A stretch of 12,779 nt of DNA from an uncultured Collinsella sp. (GTDB lineage: Bacteria > Actinomycetota > Coriobacteriia > Coriobacteriales > Coriobacteriaceae), in the NCBI GenBank assembly GCA_900542165.1, contig UQMM01000040.1, positions 1 through 12,779 on the forward strand. The letters are read 5' to 3'. The first letter of the stretch is position 1; every line of letters starts with the position of its first letter. Under the pieces are notes generated by a model. The model was given only the letters and a program-made list of their open reading frames with translations. It was not told the DNA's origin and did not search any database. The position numbers and the translations under genes are program-made. Shown here in pieces: positions 6,941-12,779 of the stretch.

Positions 6941-7228
6941 CTACAGGCGGTACATAAAGTTAAAGACGTCCTCGCGCTGGATGGACACGTTGACGCCCGA
7001 AAGCTCGCCGGCCTCGGCCAGCGCCTTCTGCAGCTCGGCGAAGTCGAGCTTGGACTCGGCGGTATCGGCCAGCATGGTCATGGTGAAGATGTCCTCGATA
7101 ATGGACTGCGTGATGTCGCGGATGTCGACGTTGGCCTCGCCCAGGACACGGGTGACGCCGGCGACGATGCCGGGGCGGTTCTTGCCAAGGACGGTGATGA
7201 CGATACGGGAGGACGAGATCTCGGCCAT
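6941..7228 (-). CDS. Small ACT-domain protein (UPF0237 type)
   Basis: A 95-residue protein consisting of one ACT domain, a fold that binds amino acids or other small ligands and usually regulates metabolism. The ligand is unknown. The first strand SRIVITVLG is followed by the KNRPGIVAGVTRVLGEANV loop and helix (residues 16-34), with the glycine-containing turn typical of ACT ligand sites, then DIRDITQSIIEDIFTMTML (35-53). Length and pattern fit stand-alone ACT proteins of the UPF0237 group. That group is often paired with a DUF711/UPF0210 protein (established for the family), but here the next gene is citrate synthase. The start has GAAAGGG six bases upstream. Probably first gene of a two-gene unit, with a possible promoter near 7291-7296. 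Confidence 0.88.
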   Translation of the reverse strand: MAEISSSRIVITVLGKNRPGIVAGVTRVLGEANVDIRDITQSIIEDIFTMTMLADTAESKLDFAELQKALAEAGELSGVNVSIQREDVFNFMYRL

Positions 7229-7290
7229 GGGAAACCCTTTCGCGTGATTGCGGCGCGCGCGGGGCGCTCCGCTACGGTACAGTGTTCATC

Positions 7291-7296
7291 ATTGTA
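7291..7296 (-). promoter_or_regulatory. Possible -10 element for the ACT-citrate synthase unit
   Basis: On the minus strand these bases read TACAAT, five of six consensus. They lie about 60 bases before the ACT start codon. I see no good -35 at the normal spacing. Support is therefore weak. Confidence 0.3.
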
Positions 7297-7624
7297 CCTG
7301 TCTGGCGCAAAAAAGGCGCGCTCGCTGCGGCGTTACATGCCTGCAACATGAGCGTAAGGGGGAAGGCCGTACGGGGAAGAGCCGTCTGGCGCGTGTCCGG
7401 CTCGTGTTGGGTTGATTTCCGATCTCAGCCGAACACATTGAGCGGACAGGCCGTTCCCGCAGTCAGCCGAACGCCTCCGACGGCTGATTCCGAACTGGAA
7501 GCGGAGGGCATCCCCGCCCTTCGGTAGGGGATACCGCTCCGCGGCGCATGCCGCGGGCGGCGCCCCTATCGGACCACCGTGACCTCAGTTGGGATGGGCC
7601 CAGCACTGCCGCGTACTCGGTGAG
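7297..7624. other. Gene-poor stretch with several hairpins at the edge of the accessory region
   Basis: I find no convincing gene or tRNA here. It holds at least four inverted repeats: GAGCCG/CGGCTC (7379-7384 with 7398-7403), TCAGCCG/CGGCTGA (7463-7469 with 7481-7487), GCGGAG/CTCCGC (7501-7506 with 7537-7542) with inner ATCCCC/GGGGAT (7510-7515 with 7527-7532), and GCGGC/GCCGC (7541-7545 with 7550-7554). The stretch lies downstream of the recombinase remnant, where attachment-site or regulatory DNA of a mobile element would be expected. The hairpins could also end transcription from the recombinase. Confidence 0.5.
7501..7542. repeat. Long imperfect hairpin in the gene-poor stretch
   Basis: Outer arms GCGGAG and CTCCGC and inner arms ATCCCC and GGGGAT are collinear, separated by small internal loops, with the top loop containing CCCTTCGG. 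There is no T tract. The function is unknown; options are a recombination site structure, an RNA terminator or a dispersed repeat. Confidence 0.5.
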
Positions 7625-8350
7625 CTAGAGCCAACTGTTCGTCTTCACGTCGCGTATGGCGATATTTCGGTCGTCCGGCTCGGTGATGCCGTAGCCGAAC
7701 GCCTGGAGCGTCTCGATGGACTCCTGGATCCTCTGTTGGAACATGGGACCCGGATCGACCCTCGGCCCGAGGTGCCCGCGCCAAAGGCACGGCGTGGCGC
7801 GCAGCATGTTATGGATTTTGGAGATGGGCTCGATGTCGGCGTAGACGTTGAGCGTCGCCATGGCGTCCTTGTGGCCGAGGATCGATTGGAGCGCCTTGAT
7901 ATCGCCGCCTTGGCGGATCCACTGCGTTGCGAACGTGTGGCGAAGGCCGTGGAACGTGATCAGCTCGTCGTTGGTGCCCATGAGGCCGTTGGTCTCCGAG
8001 AACGTCTTGAACGCCCTGCGGATATAGCTTGTCGTCGCGAAGGTCGCGCCCGGCTCCGACAGGATGTAGCAGTCCCCGATCTCGACCGCCCCGGTAAGGC
8101 CGCGCAAGCGCAGCTTTCCGCAGTCGATCTCGTGGGTCTCCTTCAGGAAGGGGAGTAGGCCGACCGGGTCGATGGGGATACCCCTGGCGTCATGGGTCTT
8201 GGTGTCCTTGATAAACGAACCCATTCCCTTCGCGTACGCCACCGAGTGTCTGATCGAGATCAGGCCCGTCTCGAAATCCACATCGCACCACCGAAGGCCG
8301 CAGACCTCGCCGATTCGCATCCCCGTGTGCAGGGCGAGTACGACCGCCCT
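7625..8350 (-). pseudogene. Tyrosine recombinase (phage-type integrase), N-terminal half missing
   Basis: Catalytic domain of a tyrosine recombinase, the enzyme that inserts or excises integrative elements. The frame opens directly after a TAG at 8351-8353 with RAVVLALHTGMRIGEVCGLRW. Counting from the first ATG (8320), the catalytic residues are all visible: R2 in MRIGE, a likely K41 in DTKTHDARGIPI, H124 and R127 in HGLRHTF, H150 in LGHKDAM, and the nucleophile Y160 in LNVYADI. The DNA-binding arm and core-binding domains (about 150-200 residues in intact relatives) are absent. The 71 residues after the tyrosine are longer than usual. No ribosome binding site precedes the ATG at 8320. I infer a remnant truncated by a rearrangement at about 8350, where the HTH gene now ends. 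Expression as a short catalytic-domain protein is possible but not supported. Confidence 0.8.
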
Positions 8351-8602
8351 CTAATCCTCGGCGGACCAATCGAGTCCGAACTCCTTTCGGGCATCCTCTT
8401 CGCTCATGACTTCGAGAAGGTCTCCGGGTTGGCAACGAAGGGCGAGGCATAGCTGCTCGAGTGTGTTGAAGCGAATGCCGCGAATATGCCCTTTTTTAAT
8501 ACGGGACAGGTTCACGGGCGTGGTTCCAATCCTTTCGGCAAGTTCGTTCGAGGAAATCTTTCGCTCGGCCATGATCTTGTCGAGGCGAACAATTACGGGC
8601 AT
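8351..8602 (-). CDS. XRE-family helix-turn-helix regulator, YozG-like
   Basis: An 83-residue DNA-binding protein, almost entirely one Cro/C1-type HTH domain: VRLDKIMAERKISSNELAERIG (about residues 5-26), then TTPVNLSRIKKGHIRGIRFNTLEQLC and LRCQPGDLLE. The closing CQPGDLLE is typical of YozG-type regulators. In Firmicutes these are commonly encoded directly next to DUF2975 membrane proteins (yoaS-yozG is the pair I recall), which is what is seen here. AAGGAAA lies just before the ATG and overlaps the stop region of the membrane protein gene nine bases upstream, so the two are surely co-transcribed. The stop TAG is directly followed, in the same frame, by the recombinase remnant. A likely target is the inverted repeat at 9161-9179, but this is inference. 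Confidence 0.9.
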   Translation of the reverse strand: MPVIVRLDKIMAERKISSNELAERIGTTPVNLSRIKKGHIRGIRFNTLEQLCLALRCQPGDLLEVMSEEDARKEFGLDWSAED

Positions 8603-8611
8603 GGCGTTTCC

Positions 8612-9124
8612 TTACGCAATCTCGTCGGAGTCGAGGTACAGCTCTCGGGCGTACAAGAAGAGCTGGGAAAGCATGAACAGGACGATGCCGAGAACCAGAG
8701 AGGTCCAATCGAATGATGAAGCGATCTCTTGGGCGCCGACGGCCCCCTCGCCGCCAAACATCGAAACGGAGGTTTTGAGTGAGCCGGCGTAGAGGCTGGT
8801 GGCAGCTTGAACAACGAAGAGAATGCCGAGCACCTTCAAGCATGTCGCAGACCCTTTCTTGAAGGGGTCTCCGCTCTTGATCGTCCACACGAGAACGGCG
8901 CTGAGGATGGTCGTAGCGATACCGATGACGGCAGGGACCAATGTCGAGATCGCAAGGGCTGGATACGCGGGGGAGTCTGCAATTACAGGGTTGTCGAGCA
9001 CTTCGATTGCTGGCTTTAAGGAGAACGCCACTTGTGCGATGGCGGTGGCGCAAAGGGTCGCAGAGGCTATCGCACATGCGATGCGGAAGGAATGAAGCCG
9101 GGGAGTGCGATTGTCGGAACTCAT
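8612..9124 (-). CDS. DUF2975-like four-helix membrane protein
   Basis: A 170-residue membrane protein with four predicted transmembrane helices: about residues 12-32 (SFRIACAIASATLCATAIAQ), 56-82 (ALAISTLVPAVIGIATTIL), 95-113 (LKVLGILFVVQAATSLYAG) and 140-159 (TSLVLGIVLFMLSQLFLYA). The segment SGDPFKKG after helix 2 and the ending ARELYLDSDEIA match what I know of DUF2975 proteins, and the HTH partner immediately downstream is also typical. The biochemical role of the family is not established; a membrane sensor or a partner controlling the HTH protein is a common guess. It is first in the minus-strand unit, with a strong GGAGG five bases before the ATG. It is divergent from the bacteriocin-like operon, so it could also be an immunity protein for that system. 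Confidence 0.82.
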   Translation of the reverse strand: MSSDNRTPRLHSFRIACAIASATLCATAIAQVAFSLKPAIEVLDNPVIADSPAYPALAISTLVPAVIGIATTILSAVLVWTIKSGDPFKKGSATCLKVLGILFVVQAATSLYAGSLKTSVSMFGGEGAVGAQEIASSFDWTSLVLGIVLFMLSQLFLYARELYLDSDEIA

Positions 9125-9244
9125 AATAGCCTCCGAAGAATTTAAAAAACTCAGGTTACTTTTTAACAGTTTATGTTAAATTGACTTTGCCGGCAAGTAA
9201 TCACAGCATGCTGCAACCGAAACCCCTCTAGATTGGAGAGGATT
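9125..9244. promoter_or_regulatory. AT-rich divergent promoter region between the two accessory operons
   Basis: This 120-base gap separates the minus-strand DUF2975/HTH unit from the plus-strand secreted-peptide operon. Its left two-thirds is AT-rich compared with the rest of the window. TTGACT at 9181-9186 is a good -35 match on the plus strand, but the best -10 at normal spacing (CAGCAT, 9204-9209) is poor. Minus-strand promoter elements are likely in 9140-9180 but I cannot place them with confidence. Confidence 0.6.
9161..9179. promoter_or_regulatory. Inverted repeat, candidate operator
   Basis: TTTAACA (9161-9167) and TGTTAAA (9173-9179) form a perfect 7-base inverted repeat with a five-base spacer. 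It lies in the divergent promoter region, just upstream of the TTGACT at 9181. Size and symmetry suit a small XRE-family dimer, and the nearest candidate regulator is encoded at 8351-8602. Confidence 0.45.
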
Positions 9245-9610
9245 ATGTTCGGTACTGTTAAGTCGTGTAAGCTCTTGGTTTTCCTCGGCCTCGCTCTTTG
9301 TCTGTTGCTGCCGGGAGCCCCCGCTTTTGCGGATACCCCGATGCCTCCTTCCCAGGAGAGCAGCCAGTGTGCCCTCGTTGAGCCCCTCGGGTATACGGAC
9401 GACGTCGTCGATACCTACTGGAGCTACAGCTGTCCTCGCGGCGTAAGCGGGCACAGCATCTCGATGTTCAACATCTCTTACAAGACGATCTCCTACCGAA
9501 ATGGCTATCGCCGATCCGCGCATCATAGGGAATCCCGCCTCGCTGCAATGTGCTCCTGTGGTGTTCTTGGCACAACTGATAAATGGCAATTTGTCTATAG
9601 CACCTACTAG
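9245..9610 (+). CDS. Secreted bacteriocin-like peptide precursor (lactococcin 972-like)
   Basis: A 121-residue precursor with a classic Sec signal peptide: charged start (MFGTVKSCK), hydrophobic core (about residues 10-22) and an APAFA|D cleavage site after residue 29. The predicted mature part has 92 residues. Its C-terminal half reads YWSYSCPRGVSGHSISMF, a tyrosine/histidine-rich middle, then ESRLAAMCSCGVLG and the aromatic ending WQFVYSTY. Spacing of the S-Y, H-S-x-S, alanine and final aromatic residues resembles lactococcin 972, a cell-wall-synthesis inhibitor that binds lipid II (known for the family). Unlike lactococcin 972 it has four cysteines. GGAGAGG (9235-9241) lies before the ATG at 9245; a TTG at 9233 is less likely. 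A permease and ABC ATPase follow, as in bacteriocin loci. Activity is inferred, not shown; a secreted signalling peptide is an alternative. Confidence 0.62.
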   Translation: MFGTVKSCKLLVFLGLALCLLLPGAPAFADTPMPPSQESSQCALVEPLGYTDDVVDTYWSYSCPRGVSGHSISMFNISYKTISYRNGYRRSAHHRESRLAAMCSCGVLGTTDKWQFVYSTY

Positions 9611-9676
9611 ATGCGAGGAAGGACCGAGCATTTTGTTCGGCCCCTCTGTTCCGACTGGATGAGGTTAAGGTTGGCG

Positions 9677-11899
9677 ATGAATATGCTCAAAATCTCGAAG
9701 GCGATCTTTAGGTCGCTTCTCTCCTCCAGGTCGCTCTGTGTTGTCGTTGTTGCGTTGATGGTTCTTTGTGCTCTGCCCGTCTTCAGGAGCGCGGCTGGCA
9801 TCGACGGACGGGTCGAATACCTCGAGTCGGGAATAACCCGTGTTGAGCAGGAATTGTCAGCATCCTATGCGGATGCGCTTGTGAATGCGGGGGAGGACGG
9901 TGTCTATACCTCTTCATCAAGCATGCCCGCGCTTCTGTACCCTCTTGCCGCGGGACGTCTTATCTTGGCACCGCTCTCTCCCCTACTTCCGTTTCTGCAG
10001 ATATCGGATGGAGAGTACACCTATTATGACGGATCGAAGGAGTACTTGCTATGGGTCGCAACGGCCGTTGCCGTCTCGTTCCTTGCCGCGCGTCTTAACA
10101 AACGTGAAAAGCTCATCATCCAGGCACCGATGGGCGAGCTGGGTAGACTTGTTGCATCGAGCGTATGGGCGAGTGTTTTTGCAATGCTTGCCGTCCTCGC
10201 CATCAATCTTCCAGGGATAATCGCCGCGCTTGTGAAGAATGGCCCGGGCTCGCCGTTCTATCCGATAGGCTACATTCAATATGCGACTCCGGTTATCAAA
10301 CCGGCTTGGCTGGTGTTCGCGCAGACGGCCATCTTGCAATTCTTGGTGGCAGCGTTCATCTCGCTTGTCGTTCACCTTGCCGTGAAGATTGCCAATAACC
10401 TTACGCTTGGAATCGTGTTCGTATGTGCCCTGATGGGGGTGACGATGGTTCCCGGGTATTACGGAAGATCCATCGCTTTACGTGAGTTCGCCCTGTTGAA
10501 TCCCCTTACGTATGCGAACACTGAGTTGACCGTCGGCGCCTATAGCCCGTACCCGACAACGCAGATAGTGAATCTGCCTGGACTTTGCTTCGAGCGTGGC
10601 GCGATTGCCCTCGTATGCGCAATCGGGATCGAGGTGCTGGCAATTAGCCTGCTTTGCGTTGCTGGAAAGAGCGGCTGCGCGTGCCCGATATCCCCGATTT
10701 GTCTTGAGAGAGGTTCCTTCACTGCATCGAGAACGGCAACTCGTTCGAGCGCTTGTGCCTCCGCCGTTGCATACGTAAGAACGATGGGGAAACTGCTCCT
10801 GCGTTCTCCTACCCTCGCCGTATGCGCGATTGCAATGTCGACGACGATGCTGGCCCCGGCTCTGGTCGAGATGTTTCCTGACGCTGATAACGTTTCCGCT
10901 GTTCGGTATAGGGATGGGGAGCTCCGTTCAATAGATCGGTATCTAGAGCAGAACGCTGCGAATATGGACGTCGAGGGCAAAGCGGCCCTGGAAGACATGC
11001 GGGATGCTCTTTCGGGTTTCGTGTACGCGCCTATGCCTGCGGAGGGGTTTCGAAGCCTTGCGACGTACGAGCGCGCTCGAGGTGAGCTGGGCGCGGCAGA
11101 TGCGACTCTCCTGCAATCGATCGGAATCGAGCCGGAGACTCCTTCTCGTGCGGAGGCGCGCGCCCTTCTGCTTGAGTCGATCGCGAGCTTGCCGGACCCC
11201 AAGGTTTACGAGTTAAGTACGAAGATGCCCCCATTAATCCTCCTTTCGTATCTCCAGGCAGCGCTTCCCTCCTTATTTTTGCTGTTGCCCGTGGTTGTCA
11301 CATCGCTCGCGTGCACCCACCTGCAGTGTCGTTCCCTTCTGGTTCTCCAGATCCCCGCAACAGCGCATGTGCGTTTTCTGACGGCTGTTGCGCTGGCTCT
11401 CCTGCTTGGCTTGGTGCTGCTTTTGGTGTCGATGGTTCCCGCTGTCGTTGTGTCCGTGATTAAGAACGGTGCGGGTGGATCGGAGTATCCCGTCGCTCTC
11501 ATTCGGGCGGGAGCTTCGACAACGTCCATGGTGGGGGAGGCGGTGTTGTGCAGTATTCCGTTGCTGGTCATGGCATACGGCGTGATTTCCGTCGTCGCTG
11601 CGTTGACAGCAGCGATTAGCCGCAACCCCGTTGTCACCGGAATGGTTTGCGCGGTTCTCTTGGTGTTGGGTTCGTTGAGCGCTCATGTTGAAAGCGTGGG
11701 CATGGGCGTCGCGCTGCTGGCTCCATTCGCCTCGTTTGATCCCGCTTCCCAGGTGGGGACGATTGGGTTCCTTGGGCGAGGGACGAACGCGATGCCTTTT
11801 GGAGAGGTCGTCGGCGCATCGGGCGCTCTGCTGGTGGTCTTGGGCGCCGTATCTCCGTTGATGGTGCGCCTGAGTGTTCCAAAGATCGAAAGGGGATGA
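9677..11899 (+). CDS. Large ABC transporter permease with tandem-duplicated membrane domain
   Basis: A 740-residue integral membrane protein, probably the exporter or self-protection permease of the peptide encoded just upstream. It has about 12 hydrophobic segments in two similar halves. Each half begins with one helix (about 20-38 and 378-397), an extracytoplasmic stretch (about 40-80 and 400-515), then a block of helices. Matching landmarks are VKNGPGSPFYPI (186-197) and IKNGAGGSEYPV (595-606), and LLNPLTY (273-279) and LLAPFAS (680-686), both about 408 residues apart. It resembles ABC-2-type permeases rather than the FtsX-like kind, and plays the part of the large bacteriocin-associated membrane proteins. 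The ATG at 9677 has AAGG six bases upstream; an in-frame ATG at 9611, touching the previous stop codon, has no such site. The ATPase gene starts five bases after the stop. Confidence 0.75.
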   Translation: MNMLKISKAIFRSLLSSRSLCVVVVALMVLCALPVFRSAAGIDGRVEYLESGITRVEQELSASYADALVNAGEDGVYTSSSSMPALLYPLAAGRLILAPLSPLLPFLQISDGEYTYYDGSKEYLLWVATAVAVSFLAARLNKREKLIIQAPMGELGRLVASSVWASVFAMLAVLAINLPGIIAALVKNGPGSPFYPIGYIQYATPVIKPAWLVFAQTAILQFLVAAFISLVVHLAVKIANNLTLGIVFVCALMGVTMVPGYYGRSIALREFALLNPLTYANTELTVGAYSPYPTTQIVNLPGLCFERGAIALVCAIGIEVLAISLLCVAGKSGCACPISPICLERGSFTASRTATRSSACASAVAYVRTMGKLLLRSPTLAVCAIAMSTTMLAPALVEMFPDADNVSAVRYRDGELRSIDRYLEQNAANMDVEGKAALEDMRDALSGFVYAPMPAEGFRSLATYERARGELGAADATLLQSIGIEPETPSRAEARALLLESIASLPDPKVYELSTKMPPLILLSYLQAALPSLFLLLPVVVTSLACTHLQCRSLLVLQIPATAHVRFLTAVALALLLGLVLLLVSMVPAVVVSVIKNGAGGSEYPVALIRAGASTTSMVGEAVLCSIPLLVMAYGVISVVAALTAAISRNPVVTGMVCAVLLVLGSLSAHVESVGMGVALLAPFASFDPASQVGTIGFLGRGTNAMPFGEVVGASGALLVVLGAVSPLMVRLSVPKIERG

Positions 11900-11904
11900 T
11901 CTCG

Positions 11905-12645
11905 ATGATTGACCTTCAAACGCTGACGATCTCTTATGGAAAGAAGGTGCTCGTAGATTCGGTGAACGCTGAGTTTGCCCCGGGTACGGTCTACGGTCTC
12001 GTCGCTCCGAACGGGCATGGAAAGACGACGTTGCTGCGTGCGATGGCAGGTTTGCCGGGTCCTCGCGTGGACGGGAGCATCGTTCTGGATGAGGTGCAGG
12101 GTACGGGTGCGAGAGAGGTCCGTTCTATGATCTTCTATGCACCTGGTGAGGGGACGCTGCTGTATCCCGGATTGCGTGCGGAAGATCACCTCAAGATGGT
12201 TTGCGATATGTGGCCGCATGCTCGCGATATCGAAGAGATAGTGGAACAAACGCAGATAGGCGAGTTCGCGAAGATGAGGATCCGCACTCTGAGCCAGGGC
12301 ATGAAGCAGCAGCTTACCCTGGCGATTGCGTATGCGACGGGCGCGCGGTACCTTCTATTAGATGAGCCCATGAACGCGCTCGACCCCAGCAGGGTGGACT
12401 TGCATTCCGAGATTCTCAGGAAGCTGGCCGATTCTGGTACGTGCATCATCATGTCATCCCACATCTTGGATTCGGTCGATAGGCTGTGCGATGAGATTCT
12501 GTTTTTGAAGGATGGGAGGCTCATTAGAAGCATTCCGCAAGATGATGCTGCGCCGAAGTCTCCTGGATCCCATTTCGCAAAGCCTGCCGGACGCGCCGAG
12601 GGTGCGCTAAGCACGTATCGGCGACTCTACGAAAAGGGCGGGTAG
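11905..12645 (+). CDS. ABC transporter ATP-binding protein
   Basis: A 246-residue ATPase that would power the permease encoded directly upstream. Walker A is APNGHGKTT (34-42), the signature LSQGM (129-133), Walker B YLLLDEP (149-155), the D-loop NALDP (157-161) and the switch histidine H186 in IIMSSHIL. All are intact apart from the Q-loop region (YAPGEGTLLYP, 78-88), where I see no glutamine, as in several ABC-2/BcrA-type exporters. The short form and the MSSHIL element fit the CcmA/BcrA group rather than the MacB/LolD group usually paired with lactococcin 972. I prefer the ATG at 11905 because AAAGGGG (11889-11895) is nine bases away; the ATG at 11896 overlaps the permease stop but has no room for a ribosome binding site. 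The last 35 residues lie outside the core fold. Confidence 0.93.
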   Translation: MIDLQTLTISYGKKVLVDSVNAEFAPGTVYGLVAPNGHGKTTLLRAMAGLPGPRVDGSIVLDEVQGTGAREVRSMIFYAPGEGTLLYPGLRAEDHLKMVCDMWPHARDIEEIVEQTQIGEFAKMRIRTLSQGMKQQLTLAIAYATGARYLLLDEPMNALDPSRVDLHSEILRKLADSGTCIIMSSHILDSVDRLCDEILFLKDGRLIRSIPQDDAAPKSPGSHFAKPAGRAEGALSTYRRLYEKGG

Positions 12646-12647
12646 AA

Positions 12648-12764
12648 ATGCAAGTTAAAAATCTATGTGGCCAATATGATACCGTTGAACCCGCATATCG
12701 ATACCGCTCAGCCATTCGCCTCGCCCCCCGTCGCACGTATCTTCATCCGGTCTGTTACTTTTAA
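12648..12764 (+). CDS. Possible short open frame after the ABC ATPase (uncertain)
   Basis: An ATG two bases after the ATPase stop codon opens a 38-residue frame beginning MQVKNLCGQYDTVEP, ending HPVCYF and stopped by TAA. GGGCGGG lies just before it and could act as a poor ribosome binding site. The composition (many arginines and tyrosines, no helix or signal) does not look like a known protein class. It may be a chance frame in the region that leads out of the operon. Confidence 0.2.
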   Translation: MQVKNLCGQYDTVEPAYRYRSAIRLAPRRTYLHPVCYF

Positions 12765-12779
12765 TCTAACAATTCTTTG

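Noticed and set aside
6188..7351. Long plus-strand open frame of 387 codons opposite the citrate synthase and ACT genes
   Set aside because: It is antisense to two well-identified genes, has low-complexity valine/glycine/aspartate composition typical of GC-rich shadows, and no recognisable domain.
7297..7624. tRNA gene serving as integration site
   Set aside because: I searched by eye for the T-loop pattern GGTTCGANTCC and a closing acceptor stem on both strands and found neither.
7589..8158. Plus-strand open frame of 189 codons opposite the recombinase
   Set aside because: The minus strand shows clear recombinase motifs. The plus-strand product is a valine/arginine/glycine-rich shadow.
9611..9676. 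Earlier ATG for the permease, touching the stop codon of the peptide gene
   Set aside because: No ribosome binding site precedes it, and the added 22 residues (MRGRTEHFVRPL...) do not resemble the start of a membrane protein. The ATG at 9677 has AAGG at good spacing.

Overview
This looks like a chromosomal segment from a high-GC Gram-positive gut bacterium of the Coriobacteriia, most likely Collinsella or a close relative. That placement is an inference from GC-rich codon use, strong Shine-Dalgarno sites and the gene set, not from a marker gene. No rRNA, tRNA or CRISPR array was found.

The left part (about 1-7300) is ordinary core chromosome. It holds the tail of an unidentified upstream gene (possibly a U32-type peptidase), tyrS with a textbook terminator, an adenine deaminase, two unrelated-strand Cof-type HAD phosphatases that converge, and an ACT-domain protein followed by a citrate synthase on the minus strand. 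The non-coding gaps are rich in structure. Two copies of a 35-bp repeat lie in inverted orientation on either side of the first HAD gene, a nested palindrome sits between the two HAD genes, and a long hairpin covers the ribosome binding site of the first HAD gene.

The right part (about 7300-12779) is accessory. A gene-poor stretch with several hairpins (7229-7624) leads into a tyrosine recombinase remnant that keeps all its catalytic residues but has lost its N-terminal half. Its reading frame continues, across a single TAG, from a YozG-like HTH regulator. That regulator and a DUF2975-like four-helix membrane protein form a minus-strand operon. An AT-rich divergent promoter region with a 7-bp inverted repeat separates it from a plus-strand operon.

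The plus-strand operon is the most interesting part. It encodes a 121-residue secreted peptide with a clear signal peptide and a lactococcin-972-like C-terminal layout but four cysteines, then a 740-residue permease that is visibly a tandem duplication, then an ABC ATPase of the ABC-2/BcrA kind. I read this as a secreted bacteriocin-like peptide with a dedicated exporter or self-protection ABC transporter, next to a DUF2975/XRE pair that may control it. The family assignment of the peptide rests on a pattern match by eye and on context.
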